DNA of 64,000 bases from Gelatoporia subvermispora B (lineage: Eukaryota; Basidiomycota; Agaricomycetes; Polyporales; Gelatoporiaceae), in NCBI GenBank assembly GCA_000320605.2, contig KB445801.1, forward strand, positions 187,645 to 251,644. The letters are read 5' to 3'. This document shows, piece by piece, positions 22,654 through 36,000 of this stretch. The stretch's first letter is position 1. Every line of letters begins with the position of its first letter. The notes below the pieces were generated by a model, which was not told the origin of the DNA, ran no database searches, and worked only from the letters and a program-made list of their open reading frames with translations. The translations under genes were made by a program, and so were the position numbers.

Positions 22654-25397
22654 TTATAACTTCGACTTGGTCGATCCAGCGAGCTTTTGACCTCGTGTCA
22701 ACATAGGCTTGATGTGCGTCTACGTGGACATCAAGTATATGACGGAATTCCACGATTGTCTCACTGACCGTGTATGCCTCTGTGATTTCTGTTGCGTTCA
22801 ATGGCTCAGTTTGCACTCTGGCATACAAGGCTTCGTATACTCTGCCATCAGCCACACCGAGAGCGCTATCGAGCTCCCATTCCGAGAGACCGAAGGCGTC
22901 AGTCAGGCCAATAGCTTCTGGGAGGATCTCTTGACAGAGTTGCTTGATCGCCATGCGCAGAGTTCGGGTTGGGTCATCGCACCCCGAAGTGGTGGAAACT
23001 ACGGATTGCGGCAGCAAGCGGAAGGAGAGGATGTCAACTAATCCGCCTTCCACCGCGGTGAGTAGATACTGCCGTAGGGATTTCAGCAATGCATAACATG
23101 CGACAAATGTAAGTGCGCACCAGAAGGCAGAGCTTCGTGAGCACCTCTGTTTCACGGGGTCCAAACGTCTTAGGAAGAGACTGGATGATCTTTCCTACCT
23201 GCACCGCGACGAACGCCTCTGTCACAGCTTTGGATGCTCGCTGATCCATAGACGCATCCGGGGCGTCTTGATGAATGGCCCGGCTCTTCACCGTGAGGGC
23301 AGCGCGGAGCTCGAGGAGGCGTATCGATGTCTGAGCGTCTTCCCAAGTGAGGGGCAACCCCCCGCCGATGTCCAGCTGCGGTTCCAGTAGAAGGCGGAGG
23401 TAATGAGTGGAGGGCGTCAGGGTGGTGTCCCCGGACTTCGCGAGTTTCTGATAGGCCTTCAGGGCAGCTCTGACCACCTGCTGGTCGAGCACGAAGTTGT
23501 CGCCCTCGAATCTGTCAATGTAGTATCATTCAGCCAAACCTCGCAATCAAGGGTCACCGGACGTACGTAGCGCTGGGCACATAATCGGCATACATCCTCC
23601 CCACCCCGGCAAACTCGCTGAACCCGTGCCCACCCATCGAACGGCGAGCGGTCTCGAGGTCCTGAATAGCGGTCGTGGTGACGAGCACCTTGAGCCCGCT
23701 TGTTGTGGCGTGCATCTCAGCTAATAGCGATGTGTCTCCAGAAGCTAATCTGGAAGACAATTCCGAAAATGCGTCGGTCTGCACACCTTATCTCAGTTGT
23801 GTGGTGCAGAAGACATGGTTTCAGCTGACCAGGTTGCGACCAAGCAGGATATAGACGTAAGCACGAGAGAGTGCGGGGAGCAGTCGGACATGGACAGACG
23901 GATAGGAGATAACTTGATGCTCCAGGCCGTCTGAACCCTTCCCGCCTTGCCTACGTACCGTTGTATATCTGATCGCAACTGTGATGCCTGGGGGTACGAA
24001 CAATCAGGGATTGAAGGAAGTTGCTAGCAATTGGGGTTGACCTCTAGCGATGGTCCAGCCAGCGCCGGTCACCATGCTGAACACAGTGATTAGTCCTCAA
24101 ATCCGCTGATGCCATGTCGCAGTCTCACCTCGAACGGATATACATCATCTATCGAAATTCGTCAACCAGAGTTCAGTACTCAAGGGCGCAACTCACTCCA
24201 CCGTAGCTTAACTTAGCATGAGGAGGTTTGACGTACTTCCCGTCCTCGGTAACTTGGGCAAATTTCGAGAGCATATTTTCTCTCGGAATCCTAACGCGGT
24301 TGAAGCGCGCAAAGCCATTGTCTGTTCCCGCCAGACCGTGCATAGCTTTGGGGCCTACAATTTGGCGAAGTTAAGGTGCGAAAGGATCAGACAGATTGTG
24401 ATTATCCTTGCCTATATCACCGATTGCGATTCCAGGTAGTACCCTGTGATCCTCTGGAGTTTGTGAGTGAAACTCAGATTCTGCAAGACTGACACTTACC
24501 CAAGGAACGCAATTGAATGAAGAACAGATGCGGCCCCATGTCTTCACCGGAGGGAAGGATGAGCTTCGCTTGAACTACACCATGTGTCGCTGTCTTCCCC
24601 AAGGCACCTATCCACCACTTGGTACTCGATAGAGTGGGCGAATGGATTTCAAACTCTTTATTTTCCGGGATGTACGTGGCAATAGTCTCTAGCGCAGCTA
24701 CATTTGTGCCGTGGCCAAGCTCAGTCTGCAGGTAACATCTGGATGGGAACCTCAACTTGCGACAGTATAGCAAACAGCAAGTCAAGACATACCCCAGAAT
24801 GCCGCGTTGGGCTATCACTTTGCCCCATGTCCTCAGGAATTCAGGTGATCCTTGCAGATTGATGACTGGCTCGAAGGCTAACCGAGGATATCTATCATCG
24901 TTACCCGTCAGAGCTTCAGAATACTCACCCACAGCATGCAGGGTCATCGGTATCGGTTCGTCGATCAATTTGATAACCCTTGCTGCCTCTGCATCGGACC
25001 AGTGATGAATCTCCTTCAGCTCATAGGCTCTGCTAGCCATGGCGACCGCACGGACATAGCGCTCCGACCGAGACATGAAAGGCCTAGCGATGCGTCTAGA
25101 CGCAAAGATATGGTATGCACATGATGGTGGCGCACCGACGCGACTTGTCAAAGACTGGGTCTGCTTCCATTATTTGGACAAGGTTTTGATGTATCTCCCA
25201 TTCGTGCTGGTTTGCTGGAGTACCTTGCAGCCATCTTCAACGCGACATTTGTAGAACTTACTATAGAGGAAGCTTCGAACAGCAGCCACATCCATGGTCG
25301 TACGTGCCCTGGCAGAAGACATATCTTGCGCATTTCTGAGAGAAGTAGGGCACGACATTCTGAAGGGATCATTTACCCACTCAGAGAGGTTCCGCAA
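22654..25397 (-). CDS. peroxisomal acyl-CoA oxidase (first step of beta-oxidation)
   Basis: A multi-exon gene of about 700 residues. Family motifs in order are [19 protein letters not shown] near the start, [95 protein letters not shown] and [12 protein letters not shown]. The last intron (49 nt) begins GTCAGT and ends GTAG; splicing it turns the frame into [20 protein letters not shown] and a stop at 22654..22656. The terminal Ser-Lys-Leu is a peroxisomal PTS1 signal. The enzyme oxidises acyl-CoA to trans-2-enoyl-CoA with FAD and makes H2O2. Without that splice the frame runs on and hides the signal. The start at 25397 is the first Met of the N-terminal frame and is less certain, as is the second exon joint. 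Confidence 0.92.
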
Positions 25398-27225
25398 TGA
25401 TGTGTCCTGGTAGAACTCACCTTGGGACTGTCCTGTCAGTGACAGAAGATTGATCCCAAGTCTCTACAGTACTGGAACGTTATACGAAGCTCACAGCGCG
25501 AAGCAAAGTTATATAATGTCGTATAACCGGTTTTCCCGGTCTTAATCAGGTGCTGATGTCTTCGTTGGTCCAGAAGTAGTGTACGTCGGGTTCAGATGAT
25601 CGGGTCAAGCCTTGAGCGCACACAATACGTCAGCATGGATTACGCTGACTTTCAGACAGTTGGACCATAGAAAAGACACAGCAGCCCAGGAATTCCAAGA
25701 CAGGAATGCGATCTCGTGAATTACTAACGACCAGCGCTGCCTAGTGGACAGCGTGGAAGCATTATGTGGGCGAGGCAGGAGTCACGAGAGTGCAGGCGCT
25801 GCCGCTGATTTGGAACGTTTTCCCAGCACGTGATGTTGGCGCGAAGCAATATGGACGCGTCGTTTGTATTGCTCACTTGTCTTCCGCGTACTTCGGAGTC
25901 CGTATCTTTGTGTGCTTAATACAAACAGCATTGCGTGTGAGGCCAAGCGCAGAGTCTCGCTCATCTGTCACTGCTTTACGTCTTCTCTCCTTGGGAGTCC
26001 CCAGCCGTTGATGTCTTGCAGCGCAAAGCAGTTGTAATGCTTCGAGCCGCTGCAGCAACTTGAATGCGATATGTTGCACCCCGATTCGTACTAGAATAAA
26101 CGTTACCACTAATACCGCTTTCTAACAGAACCGACAATCACGCCAGCCTAGGTGACGTACCCAATACATGTCTTCAAATCTTCTCGGCGACCCTATCGTT
26201 ATTTCCGCTGCGGAAACGACACATCTCCCCTGGTATCATCCCGTGCCGTAGCAGAGCTGCAATGTTCGGCATGGACAGAAGGATATAGGACTTAAGTCTG
26301 ATCCGGTTCTGAACATCACATCTGATGGTGCTCGGCTTTGTGGGAGAAAGCTTTAGCTTCTCTTTCAGACCGCCTGTCCGTACGCCGCTCGAAAACATCC
26401 TATGCTGCCACCACGCGCACAACACGAGGCATCTATGTCGATTCTCTTTCGCGCGGCGTGGCAGATTCTCGCTGCGGAATTTATCCATTGTATCAAGAAC
26501 GGCATGCGTATTATCGTTCGCCTACGAATCAGGCCGTTTCTTTGTTCCAGCGCGGCGCCCCCAACAATCGTGTTCGCAACCGCACTCGTGTTTGCTATCA
26601 ATCCGGAAATACAAGTCACCCCTCGAACGAGCCGTATGCACATGTCCGAAGTCCGCGACTCCGTCGTGGCGTCTATAAACCGGCAGGCGGCAAGATAGAC
26701 GCTGGTGGATTTGGGTCACCGCCTCTGGCAAACAGAGGTCGCGATTGGGATTTAAAAAATTTGCATACGAGACTCTCGGAATTTTGGGGAATGCAAATTT
26801 ACCAGAATTAGGATACGTTGTTGAGTTTTGTCGTGCACGATACCATACCAACAGGCACGAACTGGAATCGAACCGCTTCATTGCAGAGAGGAAGAAGCGA
26901 TCGTCTGAGAACGAGATCAGATAACGCGCGAGGCGTGGCCCGTCCATTTGACCTGCACATCGACACTCATCACCATGCACGCCTCACTCTTCTTTGAAAG
27001 CTGTCACCATCTTTGTTATCCGGCCTGCGCGTTCAAAAAAAGTTGTGCTTTACAGCTGGGACTGGCGCACTCCGCTTTGTCAAAGTTTCGCGCCACCGAA
27101 TAAACTGAGCGAGGCCGCGCACTGTGGCTTGTCACCAACGTGTTTCTGGCTTCCATCACTTCCTGCTGCCACTGTAGTCTGTTCAGTTTGAGAGTGCAGA
27201 CTTCATTGGAGATATATGAGCCGTG
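25398..27225. other. gene-poor stretch
   Basis: 1.8 kb between divergent genes. Several overlapping frames up to 157 codons occur around 26320..26980 on both strands, but none resembles a known domain. No supported gene. Confidence 0.5.
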
Positions 27226-28292
27226 ATGGACCTTCCAGTATTGGTATGGATGCTGTGGATGAATAGAGAACTGACGAAGGAGGTGAGCTACACGTGGACA
27301 TTACACCAGAAACTCGTGGCTGACTCTCGCCACAGGAATATGATGACTGCTATAGGATTATGCAGGCGTGTGTGCCTCACGCGAGAGTGCAGTATTCGTA
27401 TGAGAATGCAGAGACACAAAGTACGTCCGTGGCCGACACACGCGGCAGTGACGCGACTGATGCCTCAATGCTAGGGCAAATCATTGCATTTCTACTTCCT
27501 GTCCTTATGATGCGACATAGACGAATACCTCGGTCCAAATGGCGAGATTTCATGACACAGAACGGGAAACATTGGATTGAGCAGGTTAATATTTCACCAT
27601 GATCCGGTCGACACATCCTCACCATACCGGCCACCAGGAACACGATAATGCACCTATACAAATGAGAGCCGCACGTGCGGCTATTGGATATCACCTTGCT
27701 TATGACAACAACCTAGTTGGCATGATCATGACCCAAGGGCGACAACGAGAAGTCGTGACGATAGGGTTGGGCATCAAACATCTCGCCACCTTCCCACCAG
27801 AAGCCAGCGTCCTCGCGTACGCAGAATCATTCCACCATAAGGTAAGTACGCATCGATATGCCGCGTTCGGCAAATTTGACGCGACCCGCACAGCTGACCC
27901 CGAAGGAGCTGAGCTTCATCGAGCCGAAGCTCGGCGAAGAAGTCGTGCTGCGGCGACTATGCATCCTCCTGGCGCTGAAGCAGGCATACCTAAAGGCGGT
28001 GGGGCAACCGGTATTCGACTGGTCGCGCCTCGAGTTCAACATCCCAGACAAGAAAGTGAGCGGCGACGGCATGGAGCTGCAGGGCTGGGAGTTCCGCGTG
28101 TGGCAAGCGACGATCAACGTCGTGCGCAACGGCGACGTCTACGAGGAGCTGTACCAGTGCGCGAGCGCGTTCTTCCGGGGGACCCCCGAGACGTACTTCG
28201 TGTGGCATACGGACCGCAAGGACCTCGAGTCGTGGGTACAGTTTGTCAACGTCGATCAGTTCATGCTGGTCGCGCCGAAACTTACCGATTGA
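27226..28292 (+). CDS. 4'-phosphopantetheinyl-transferase-like protein, catalytic acids lost
   Basis: Five exons join perfectly in frame (27226..27282, 27336..27420, 27475..27584, 27638..27841, 27894..28292), giving 284 residues with introns of 52-54 nt. The fold can be followed in order: FLLPVLMMRHRRIPRSKW and NGKHWIE in the N-half, AYDNNLVGMI, VTIGLGIKHL, FIEPKLGEE, then LALKQAYLKAVGQ and WSRLEFNIP. These match Sfp/Lys5-type PPTases, which move phosphopantetheine from CoA onto carrier proteins. The key residues differ: the Asp and Glu of the usual G-x-D-x-E metal site read Gly and Lys here, the Glu of the KEA motif is Gln, and the usual NVSHD segment reads HLAYD, while the KEA-linked Lys is kept. 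It is probably inactive as a transferase, yet the frame has no stop or shift. It could be a pseudoenzyme, a regulator or a very young pseudogene. Confidence 0.75.
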
Positions 28293-28794
28293 AAGGTATG
28301 CGGGTATTCTAACACGCTATCTGGAGCAAACGATTAGGAATGAGAGTCTCGAAGAGTAATCTGTTGTAATGCTATGCGTTTTCGTTCGCTGAATAATATC
28401 CTGTACTGACTCCGAGACTCTGTTGTGCATTTGTTCCTGTGCCGAATTAGACACTGATCCATCTATGCTGTACGTTCCGGTGATGCTTCTCTGTCAATAC
28501 CCATATTATCTGTCAGACTTATTTGTGCTTCGAACGGTGGCGCGATGATGGAAGACGTTACAAACGAGAAATGGAGCACAGAAGCGTTTCCCCCGCTTGC
28601 TATCTATCAACCGGTGTCATGCCACGAAGAATACGCACGTCCAGTGGACTGATACACGAGGATATGGCCAGGAAGACTCATGGACACTACCGCCCAGACC
28701 CGTAGCCACGGCTTCGGACAAGAAAAACACAAAGGAATTCCAGCAAACTCTAGGTTCCTTCTACGTATGAAAATACAAAAGATATTGGAGATGT
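28293..28794. other. intergenic, convergent 3' ends
   Basis: 500 bases between the convergent PPTase-like and transporter genes, probably their 3' UTRs. Nothing else is recognised. Confidence 0.6.
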
Positions 28795-30995
28795 CTACTC
28801 TTCCTTGGAGTCGGGGGACTCCACCATGTCCGCCTTTCTGCTGGCGATGCGGTTGACCTCCCTGTTCTTCTCGTTCTCCTCCTTCCACTTCCTGAAGTGC
28901 TCCTCCTCGTCCCAGACGAACGGACTGTCGCTCTGGAAGAGATAGTCCATTTCCTCAAGGGTGCGATTCGCCGTCTCGGGGTAGAACGCCCAGACAAGCG
29001 GGATACTGAGGAAGTTGATCGCGCCGAATACGTGCAGCGTGTTTTCACCGATGCGGGAGAACATGACGGGGTTCAGCAGTGTCAACCAGCCGTTGCCTGT
29101 GAAAAATCATTAGACACGTTGGAACAGTTCACCGGGGAATTATGGACGTACCGATCGACCAGCCGAAGACACCGAACGCGTTGCCCTTCGCACGAACTTC
29201 GAGCGGGAAGGTCTCCGTCGGGTACACCCACGGAATCGTGAGCCACGTCGCGCCGAAGATGAATGTGTACATGAACACGAAGAGCGCAGCGGCGCCACCG
29301 TACTGCGAGGCCTTCTCTGGGTTGTCCTTGAGAAGCCGGCTGAACGCGCCTGCGAGGATGAGGGAGATGCCCTGTCCGACAGCGCCCCACCAGAGACCAA
29401 TGCGCCTACCAAGGCGATCGATGGTGAGGACGGCGACAAGGGTACTAAGCATGTAGGTGATCTGTCGAGCAAGTTCGTGTCAGAGTATGATATAAAAAGG
29501 GACTCCCAAAATGACGCACGTCGTTGAGACCAGAGAGCCATTGCGACTTGCGAGGGCCATAGCCGGCCTGGGCGAAGATTGTGGGTGCATATACGGTAAT
29601 AGCAGCAATTCCGACCCATCTGTTAAACAGGGTGATTAGTTGATATTCCACAGTCTCAAGTGAATCAGTACTCACTCTTGGACAATCTGCAACCAGACAG
29701 ACAGTTGGACACGGCGCGCGATATGCAGACCGCCATCGTTGCGTCCGAAGAACATCGAGATGTAGGAGTTTCGGCCACTATTCTCCTTCTCGAGCCCGAC
29801 TGCTGAGACGATGTCCTCGTATTCCATGACGGCCTGAGGTGCTTCAGCGGTTCCGTCCTCCGAGCGGAGGCGACCGAGGATGGCTCGTGCTTCGTCATCC
29901 CGGCCCATCTTGACAAGCCAACGTGGACTTTCTGTGACCATAGCATTAGCTATACACCGATGATCCTGTGGCGCAGGGCTTACCCGGCATCATCGGGAGG
30001 CAAGCCTGAGCGGGCGAGAAAATTTAGTAAGAAGGCAAGAGGTCGGCATTTGGACTACTCACCATGAACGCAAGCACGGGGAGAATCTGGAATGCGATAG
30101 GGAACTACGGCACATCATTGAAAAATCCAGATGATCGGGATATAAAGGCTTTAACTCACCCGCCAGCGAACCTGAGTATTACCATCGGCGACAAATCCGA
30201 GTCCAAACTCAAGCCAATATGCGACAACCACGCCAAAGATATTGAGCGTAAATTCCATTGCGATGAACGCTCCTCTCGACGTGTGGGTTGCAACTTCTGC
30301 ACTCCATACAGGAACAATTGCATTCAGGTGGCCAGTACCGATGCCGTTAACGACGCGCGCACATAGCATCCTGCAGACGAGTCGGAATTGAAGCTGTATT
30401 TAGAGTAGTTGGAACATACCATGCCATGTTCTGCGCCGAGCACTGCAATGCAGCTCCTACAAGCACCCAGAGACTGCCCTGAAATAACGTCAGTGAGGCG
30501 AATTAGATGACACTCGAACACCGACTCACCAGAACCATTGTCCTGATACGTCCGAGGCTAGTCACAGAGGTCGTCAGAACCCGAATTATCTAGACTACTC
30601 CAGGCCACTTACCGATCACCGAGGATGCCTCCAATGAGGCATCCAATCAGGGTTCCGAAATAATATATACTGACAATTCCTCCTTGTCTTGTGGGTTCCG
30701 TAATAGTTGCGACCCAGCCCTCGGAGGGGCCTTCGTAGCTGGAGAGCTGGTCAACTTCGGGGTATCAGATAGATGACAAAGGGACATACGTCGAGTATCC
30801 TAGTTTCATAACACGAACGTAATCGGGGGCGGTGTTAACACCTCCCATCATGCCTTGGTCATATCCGAAGCTGTATTGAGGGCATCAGCATAGATCAAGA
30901 CCGCTATCAGGCACGAGATGTACTCACAAGAAGATGGCGAGACCTGCCACGGCATTAATCGTATAGTACAGTCGTCTACCAGAAAGTTGTGACAT
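28795..30995 (-). CDS. MFS sugar transporter (sugar porter family)
   Basis: Many short exons. It starts at 30995 with MSQLSGRRLYYTINAVAGLA followed by a phenylalanine-rich first helix and GYDQGMMGGVNTAPDY. Signature motifs are IGCLIGGILGDR after helix 2, NGIGTGHLNAIVPVW in helix 4, ESPRWLVKMGRDDEARAIL before the central loop, TIDRLGRRIGLWW after helix 8, IPWVYPTETFPLEVRAKG and FYPETANRTLEEMDYLF at the C-terminus. Helix 10 reads FGATWLTIPWVY, near the site that contacts sugar in related proteins. The C-terminal tail is charged and cytosolic, ending SPDSKEE. Members carry monosaccharides, disaccharides or related molecules across the plasma membrane by proton symport. The substrate cannot be decided from sequence. 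Exon joints were not all resolved. Confidence 0.9.
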
Positions 30996-32262
30996 GATGG
31001 TCGTAAATCCGAGGAGAGGTCGTCGCCGTCTTCAACACGGTCAAAGTTCTTGTCGGCATCGCGTCGAGACTTATATAGTGGAGCTTATATCTGCACTCTT
31101 GGCAGTCTTGTGACCAAAGAAGAGAACATACGTTGGTGGCGGACCGCTTCTTCCGAAACGCCCCGTGGAGGGGAATAATATTTCTGAGGACATAAGAAAC
31201 CGAGATGGCGAGCTGTTAGCCCCTCGCTACCTCGCATGACCACCGGATAGACGGTAAGATGCGGCCGCCCCCAGCCGCATATGTCTTCTTACCCCGGTCA
31301 GATGATATGACGTTGAGTGCTATTATGTCCCAATATGGTGACGTACCTGTGCCACCACAGGCGTTGAGTTCACTTCGAAGTCTGAGAGGAACCTCTGTTG
31401 TCAAGTTCGCATGCTAGCCTGTGTTTCTATGCTCCAAAAAGTCGCAAAAGCGAGCAGAAGAGCTCAACAGTCACCGCGAAACAACAGCAGCGCCCTGATA
31501 TCGCACGCGTGCATGCCGTGCATCTGCGAAAAGAGGGTCAACATGGAAGGCGTCAAAGTCAGCGCGCGCCACAGCGGCACCGCTTGTTTATAACTGCCGG
31601 CGTGTCTGCCGGGCTCAAGTTGCGATCGTCGACGCAGTGGTTATCGGGGAGTCGGACATGCCTACGCTAGACCTCGCAAGGCACGCAGTCATGGCAAGGT
31701 ACGAAGCTCACAAGCAGAGGTGCATGACCAGGCATGAGCATGTAGCAACTTTGTGCCTACTCGATCGCCGCCAGTGGCGCTGCAAATCCTTTCCGCACTC
31801 GTCCCGGCTGCGGAACAGGCAGAAATGAGTCTTTATCGCCCAATGCACGGCCCGGCTAGTGCCAACTCGGAATGCAAATGCAATACTCCTCTGTACTAGT
31901 GAGTAGAAGTTTGGTGGTGTGACCACCTAAAGGGAGGAATACGACACTTTGGAACATGCAGATCGTGTAGTCCGCCAATGCAGACTTCCGGGTCCGCCGA
32001 TCGACATGTATGGAGCTGTGAGAAAGAGCCGTCTGCAAGCATGCGCCAAGGTGTGGATCCGTGGAGTTCCACAAAGCCGTAAGTTTTCGCGCAAAGTCGC
32101 AGCTTTTAGTGTCGAACAGCACGTCAAAACAGTTCTGGCAGCAGGCAATAACACGTCTTTGTCGTAGTAATGCAATGAGGTCATGACAACATGTTACAAT
32201 ATGTGATCATAAATACCATCCGTCGCTATCCCAATAGTATATATCCCATAGATGCAATAAGT
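30996..32262. other. gene-poor stretch
   Basis: 1.27 kb upstream of the transporter and downstream of the ABM-like gene. The transporter promoter should lie at the left end. Only short overlapping frames are seen. Confidence 0.5.
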
Positions 32263-33042
32263 TTAGAGCTTGAACTCAGTGAGCGGCACATGGCGAGGTT
32301 CGCGGTGGACGACGTCCGCGAGGCGCGAGATGAACTCCTTGAGCTTCTCGTTCTCCGCCTTGCCCTTTTCGTGAATCTATGCATGACTGAATGTGAGCGC
32401 TCCATGCAACCAAGTAAACACCGCAGCACGTACCTCGACAGTATCCCAGCCGATGAGGAAGCAGAACACATCCTCGCGCTCGACGGTCTGACCAAAGCTT
32501 GCGCCGTGCGTGCCGTCGGGGATGGTGACCTGACCGACGACCATGGGTGCGAGGATCGCACGGATGTCCTCGGGTTGCTTGCCCTCCAGGAGGGTGAAGA
32601 ACGCGAACTCCGTGATGGGCGCGTGCAGCTGCGGTATCGGGTTCGGCTTGAAGGGGATGCGGTAGATGAGCGGAGCGCCGGAGCCAGCTTGAGTGATGAT
32701 CTCCCGGAATTTCGAGCTCGCGTCCGCGTTTTCGATCGCGGCCTTGTGGGCGTCGAGCGACTCCCAGACTGAGATGAAGCGGCAATCAGTCGGAGAGTGT
32801 GGGAAATCACTGGGCAGACAACATACCGACAACGAGGTAGAGAGTGGTTTTGTCTTCTACCTGGATACCGGTGAAGACGCTGCGCGGGAGTCAGTATGGA
32901 AAAATCCTAAGACTAGCAAGGCTGCTCACCCCTGCACGCCCTTAGCCTTCGCCAAGATCTCGAGTGCGGGGTTGATGATGGAAGGGTCCTTGCGGTACGC
33001 CTCCGAAGAAGGGATGCGGGCAACTTCGATGATGAGAGACAT
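32263..33042 (-). CDS. ABM-like dimeric alpha/beta-barrel protein, two repeats
   Basis: Four exons give about 210 residues, from MSLIIEVARIPSSEAYRKDP to VPLTEFKL. The joints were read as follows: GVQG to VFTGIQVEDKTTLYLVV, then VWESLDAHKAAIENADASS, then IGWDTVE to IHEKGKAENEKLKEFIS. Two halves each look like an ABM (antibiotic biosynthesis monooxygenase-type) ferredoxin-like fold: a beta strand, a helix, and a YLVVVWES or FLIGWDTVE strand followed by an amphipathic helix. Such proteins include small cofactor-free monooxygenases, EthD-like proteins and stress proteins; I cannot choose among them and see no catalytic signature. It is likely cytosolic, since there is no signal peptide. The neighbours suggest no pathway. 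Confidence 0.75.
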
Positions 33043-36000
33043 GGCGAGTTCAAGTAAATGTTCTAGAGGAAGGGGTAGTTTGCAAGAGAAGTCTAAGGTG
33101 ATGCAAAAGGTAGGATTGTTTGGTGAGTCCGAGCTGTAGGGTCTCCTGCACACTCCACAAGCATATATACCTCCACTACAAAGGCGTCAATCGCCCAGCG
33201 GCTCGGCCCATCACGGAAACAACTGATGTGCAGTACAAAGCTCTGCACGGATCGCTGCGCGCACTGATGGCTCGTACGTATTTGAATGCGAGTCGTCAAC
33301 GACAGAGATGCGAGTACAGCAGTGCGGTCATACCACCTGGCCGAGAGGGCGACCAGGCGGGCGACTGCAATCACATCAGCGCTGCAGACACAGCCTGCTC
33401 GGCGTTTCGAGTCACGTGCGCAGACAGCGCATCAGAGGCTGAGTGGCATCTGAAACCGACCCAGGATTTCAGTAAAGATGGACGTCTTTGTGAGATTATA
33501 CGTGGAGGAGCCTAGACCATGCATAGAGAGATTCCTGGTATATGAGGCGTGGGGGCGGTCCGACTGAATGGCTTATAACCGCGGAGCGGAGATCTATCCC
33601 AAAGTCTGAAGTTTCTTCGACGTGGTACTGGGCTTGACCCGCAGCTTCGCGATGCAGATCGGAGTCAGAAAGTAGACTGTCATTTTGTTGAGGCAGGCAC
33701 AAAGGGGTAGACACCCAGCAACGGTCGCTTCGCATCACTAGGCACCTAATGAAGGAGTTGTGTGGTCTTGACAGGAGCATGAGACCGATGATGTTCTGTG
33801 TCATTGCAGATGGGCGAGTTTGACACAATCAACGGCACACCAGATAGATACGACCATCAAGCCCATCGACAGGCGCAGGCACAGCCACATCGCGATGAGG
33901 ACGGCGATAGTGCTGCGTGCGCATAGAAGTATCGCGGGGAAGATGGGCATATATCGAGGGAGAAGACATCGTCACGGTCCCCGGAAGTCATGTTACGATC
34001 TCCTCGGACGGTGAGCGTGTCATACGGTGCTGCTCTGAGCGCGGTAAGCCCTTGAAGTGGCATGGCACGTCGGGTTGCAGTGGTGATAAGTCAACTATGC
34101 GAGCAGCTGGAGCATCAATTCGACAACGGTAAGAGCGCAGACACTCGTCCCGGCTGTGCAGTGGAAGAATAAGTCTCAGCAAGAACGTCCGCGCGTCAAC
34201 TTGGCCACTTAGCACTTACCAAGCACCCACCGGCAGGGCGTCGCGATGCCGACGTGGAACACACGCCCCCAGATTTGTTGCGCACTTCACATCCACGCCG
34301 ACGATGAAGTCGTGCTCCACACGCGACGATGTTATGGTAACAGACCAGGACGGACGCAGGCAGTTCGTCTCAACCTGACAGGCAAAACGCGCGATCGCAC
34401 GCGTCCCGCACTTGGAGAACCTTTATGCATTCCCCGCACGATTGAACATGTTGTTCGGATGTGCCGTAGAAACTTGACGAGATGGATGTTCCGCCTGAAT
34501 ATTCAGGAAATCCGAGAGAAATTCATGGCAACAAATCCCTGACGGAGGGCGAGTAAAACAGGATGGACATATAACAAATCTCGGTGCCTGAGCTTGTATT
34601 GTATTGAAGAGTTGCAAAGCTGTGGCCACTGCAGACTACAGCCGTGAATAGCGTTTTCCACGGCCGGAGAAACATGAGGGAGGATGCGACCAGCAACTCC
34701 GAGACGCGTTGGCCTGATAGAGCACGAGGACTCGGGCGTGGGATTATATTCACGTGCTCTACGCGACTTGGGACTTGTCGTCGAGAAAACGCGTCGCGGC
34801 TGGGGATCGGCATCGGGGACTGCCGGATCACGTGCATGTGCGCATACACGCGTTGTTCAACTCTCCCTTCGGTGGCATCGTTGATTTCGTCGAACTTCAA
34901 ATTGGACTGAAAGAGGCTCTGGACGCTGGTACATTCTTCAATTTCTCGGAACGACGAGCCGGCAACCGTACGTCAAGGGCGTCGACCTTGACATTATTAC
35001 GAGACTCGCAGTGCCTTCGACGACTCCGACTGTATGCACTTTGGTTCATTCGACTTCGTTCTCTGCTGGTCTCCGACTGATAGCACTGAGCGGCACCAGC
35101 AAGCGAAGCCCATTTAATATGAAGCATTACGAAACGTCAACTACTTCCGCGCATGTCATGAACCTTCGACATACAAACCGGGAGCGGTCAAGACATATCT
35201 CGATGCCTTCGCCGACAATGACCCGTCCATCTCGCGATTGTCTTGCCCTGGATCGTCCCGTTACGTGAGGCCGCTTCGCCACGGCGGACGCGCTCTGTGG
35301 CTCTCTGTCGCCTTGGATTCCCTCTCGCAACCCCATGATAGCTAGCTTCTCTCTGCCTTGGCCTAGCCGGGCCCCATGCCGGCCCGCAAGATCTACGAGC
35401 CCCAGCACACCAATTCTCAGGGCGCTGCGGAGCACTCCCGCACTCCGGCGGCTCTGAGTTGGGTCTAGTGCATCAATATATGGTACTAGAAATGCATATC
35501 CCTCGACGTGAATGGCCCTGGGCTTCGCGAAGCGCGGAACTGGCGCGACGTGCCACTTATCGCTCGGGGCTGCTCGAGTCAATTACGTGATACCACGGAT
35601 CTCGTCCACCCCAGGTACTTCGCGGCTTCTCCTGTATGCAACTGTCATACCGCGCCAGTGCTCTCAATGGCCTGTGAGAGCCATCAGCAAGTCTCTCCGC
35701 GCACGCCGTGCAAGAACGCAGGCCAGTGCTCCTCGCGGTAATGGCGTGCCCAAGTTCCGTGAATGCAGTGCATGCCGCGCCTGCAAACGCTCGAAAACGA
35801 GGTCGGCGTACTCAGCGACAGCGAACGCCACCGCGCCGCCCCGGGCGCGGGGCGGGCTGGAACCTTTCGTGGCGTTGGCAACGTGTTGTCGCGCCGGACA
35901 TTACAACCGTCTTCCTGGCAGCTCCTGGTGATTGTCCTGCCCTGTACTTGCCTCCCTGGGAAGGATCCCTCTCTTGGGTCTGCCTTCAGATCTGCTCGGA

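Noticed and set aside
26840..26940. Possible tRNA on the minus strand (GGTTCGATTCCA resembles a T arm)
   Set aside because: The stem beside the loop does not pair, and no matching acceptor or anticodon arms can be drawn.
35757..35830. Half of a Zn2Cys6 cluster (ECSACRACKRSKTR)
   Set aside because: The third Cys is Ser, and no later C-x2-C follows by any obvious splice.
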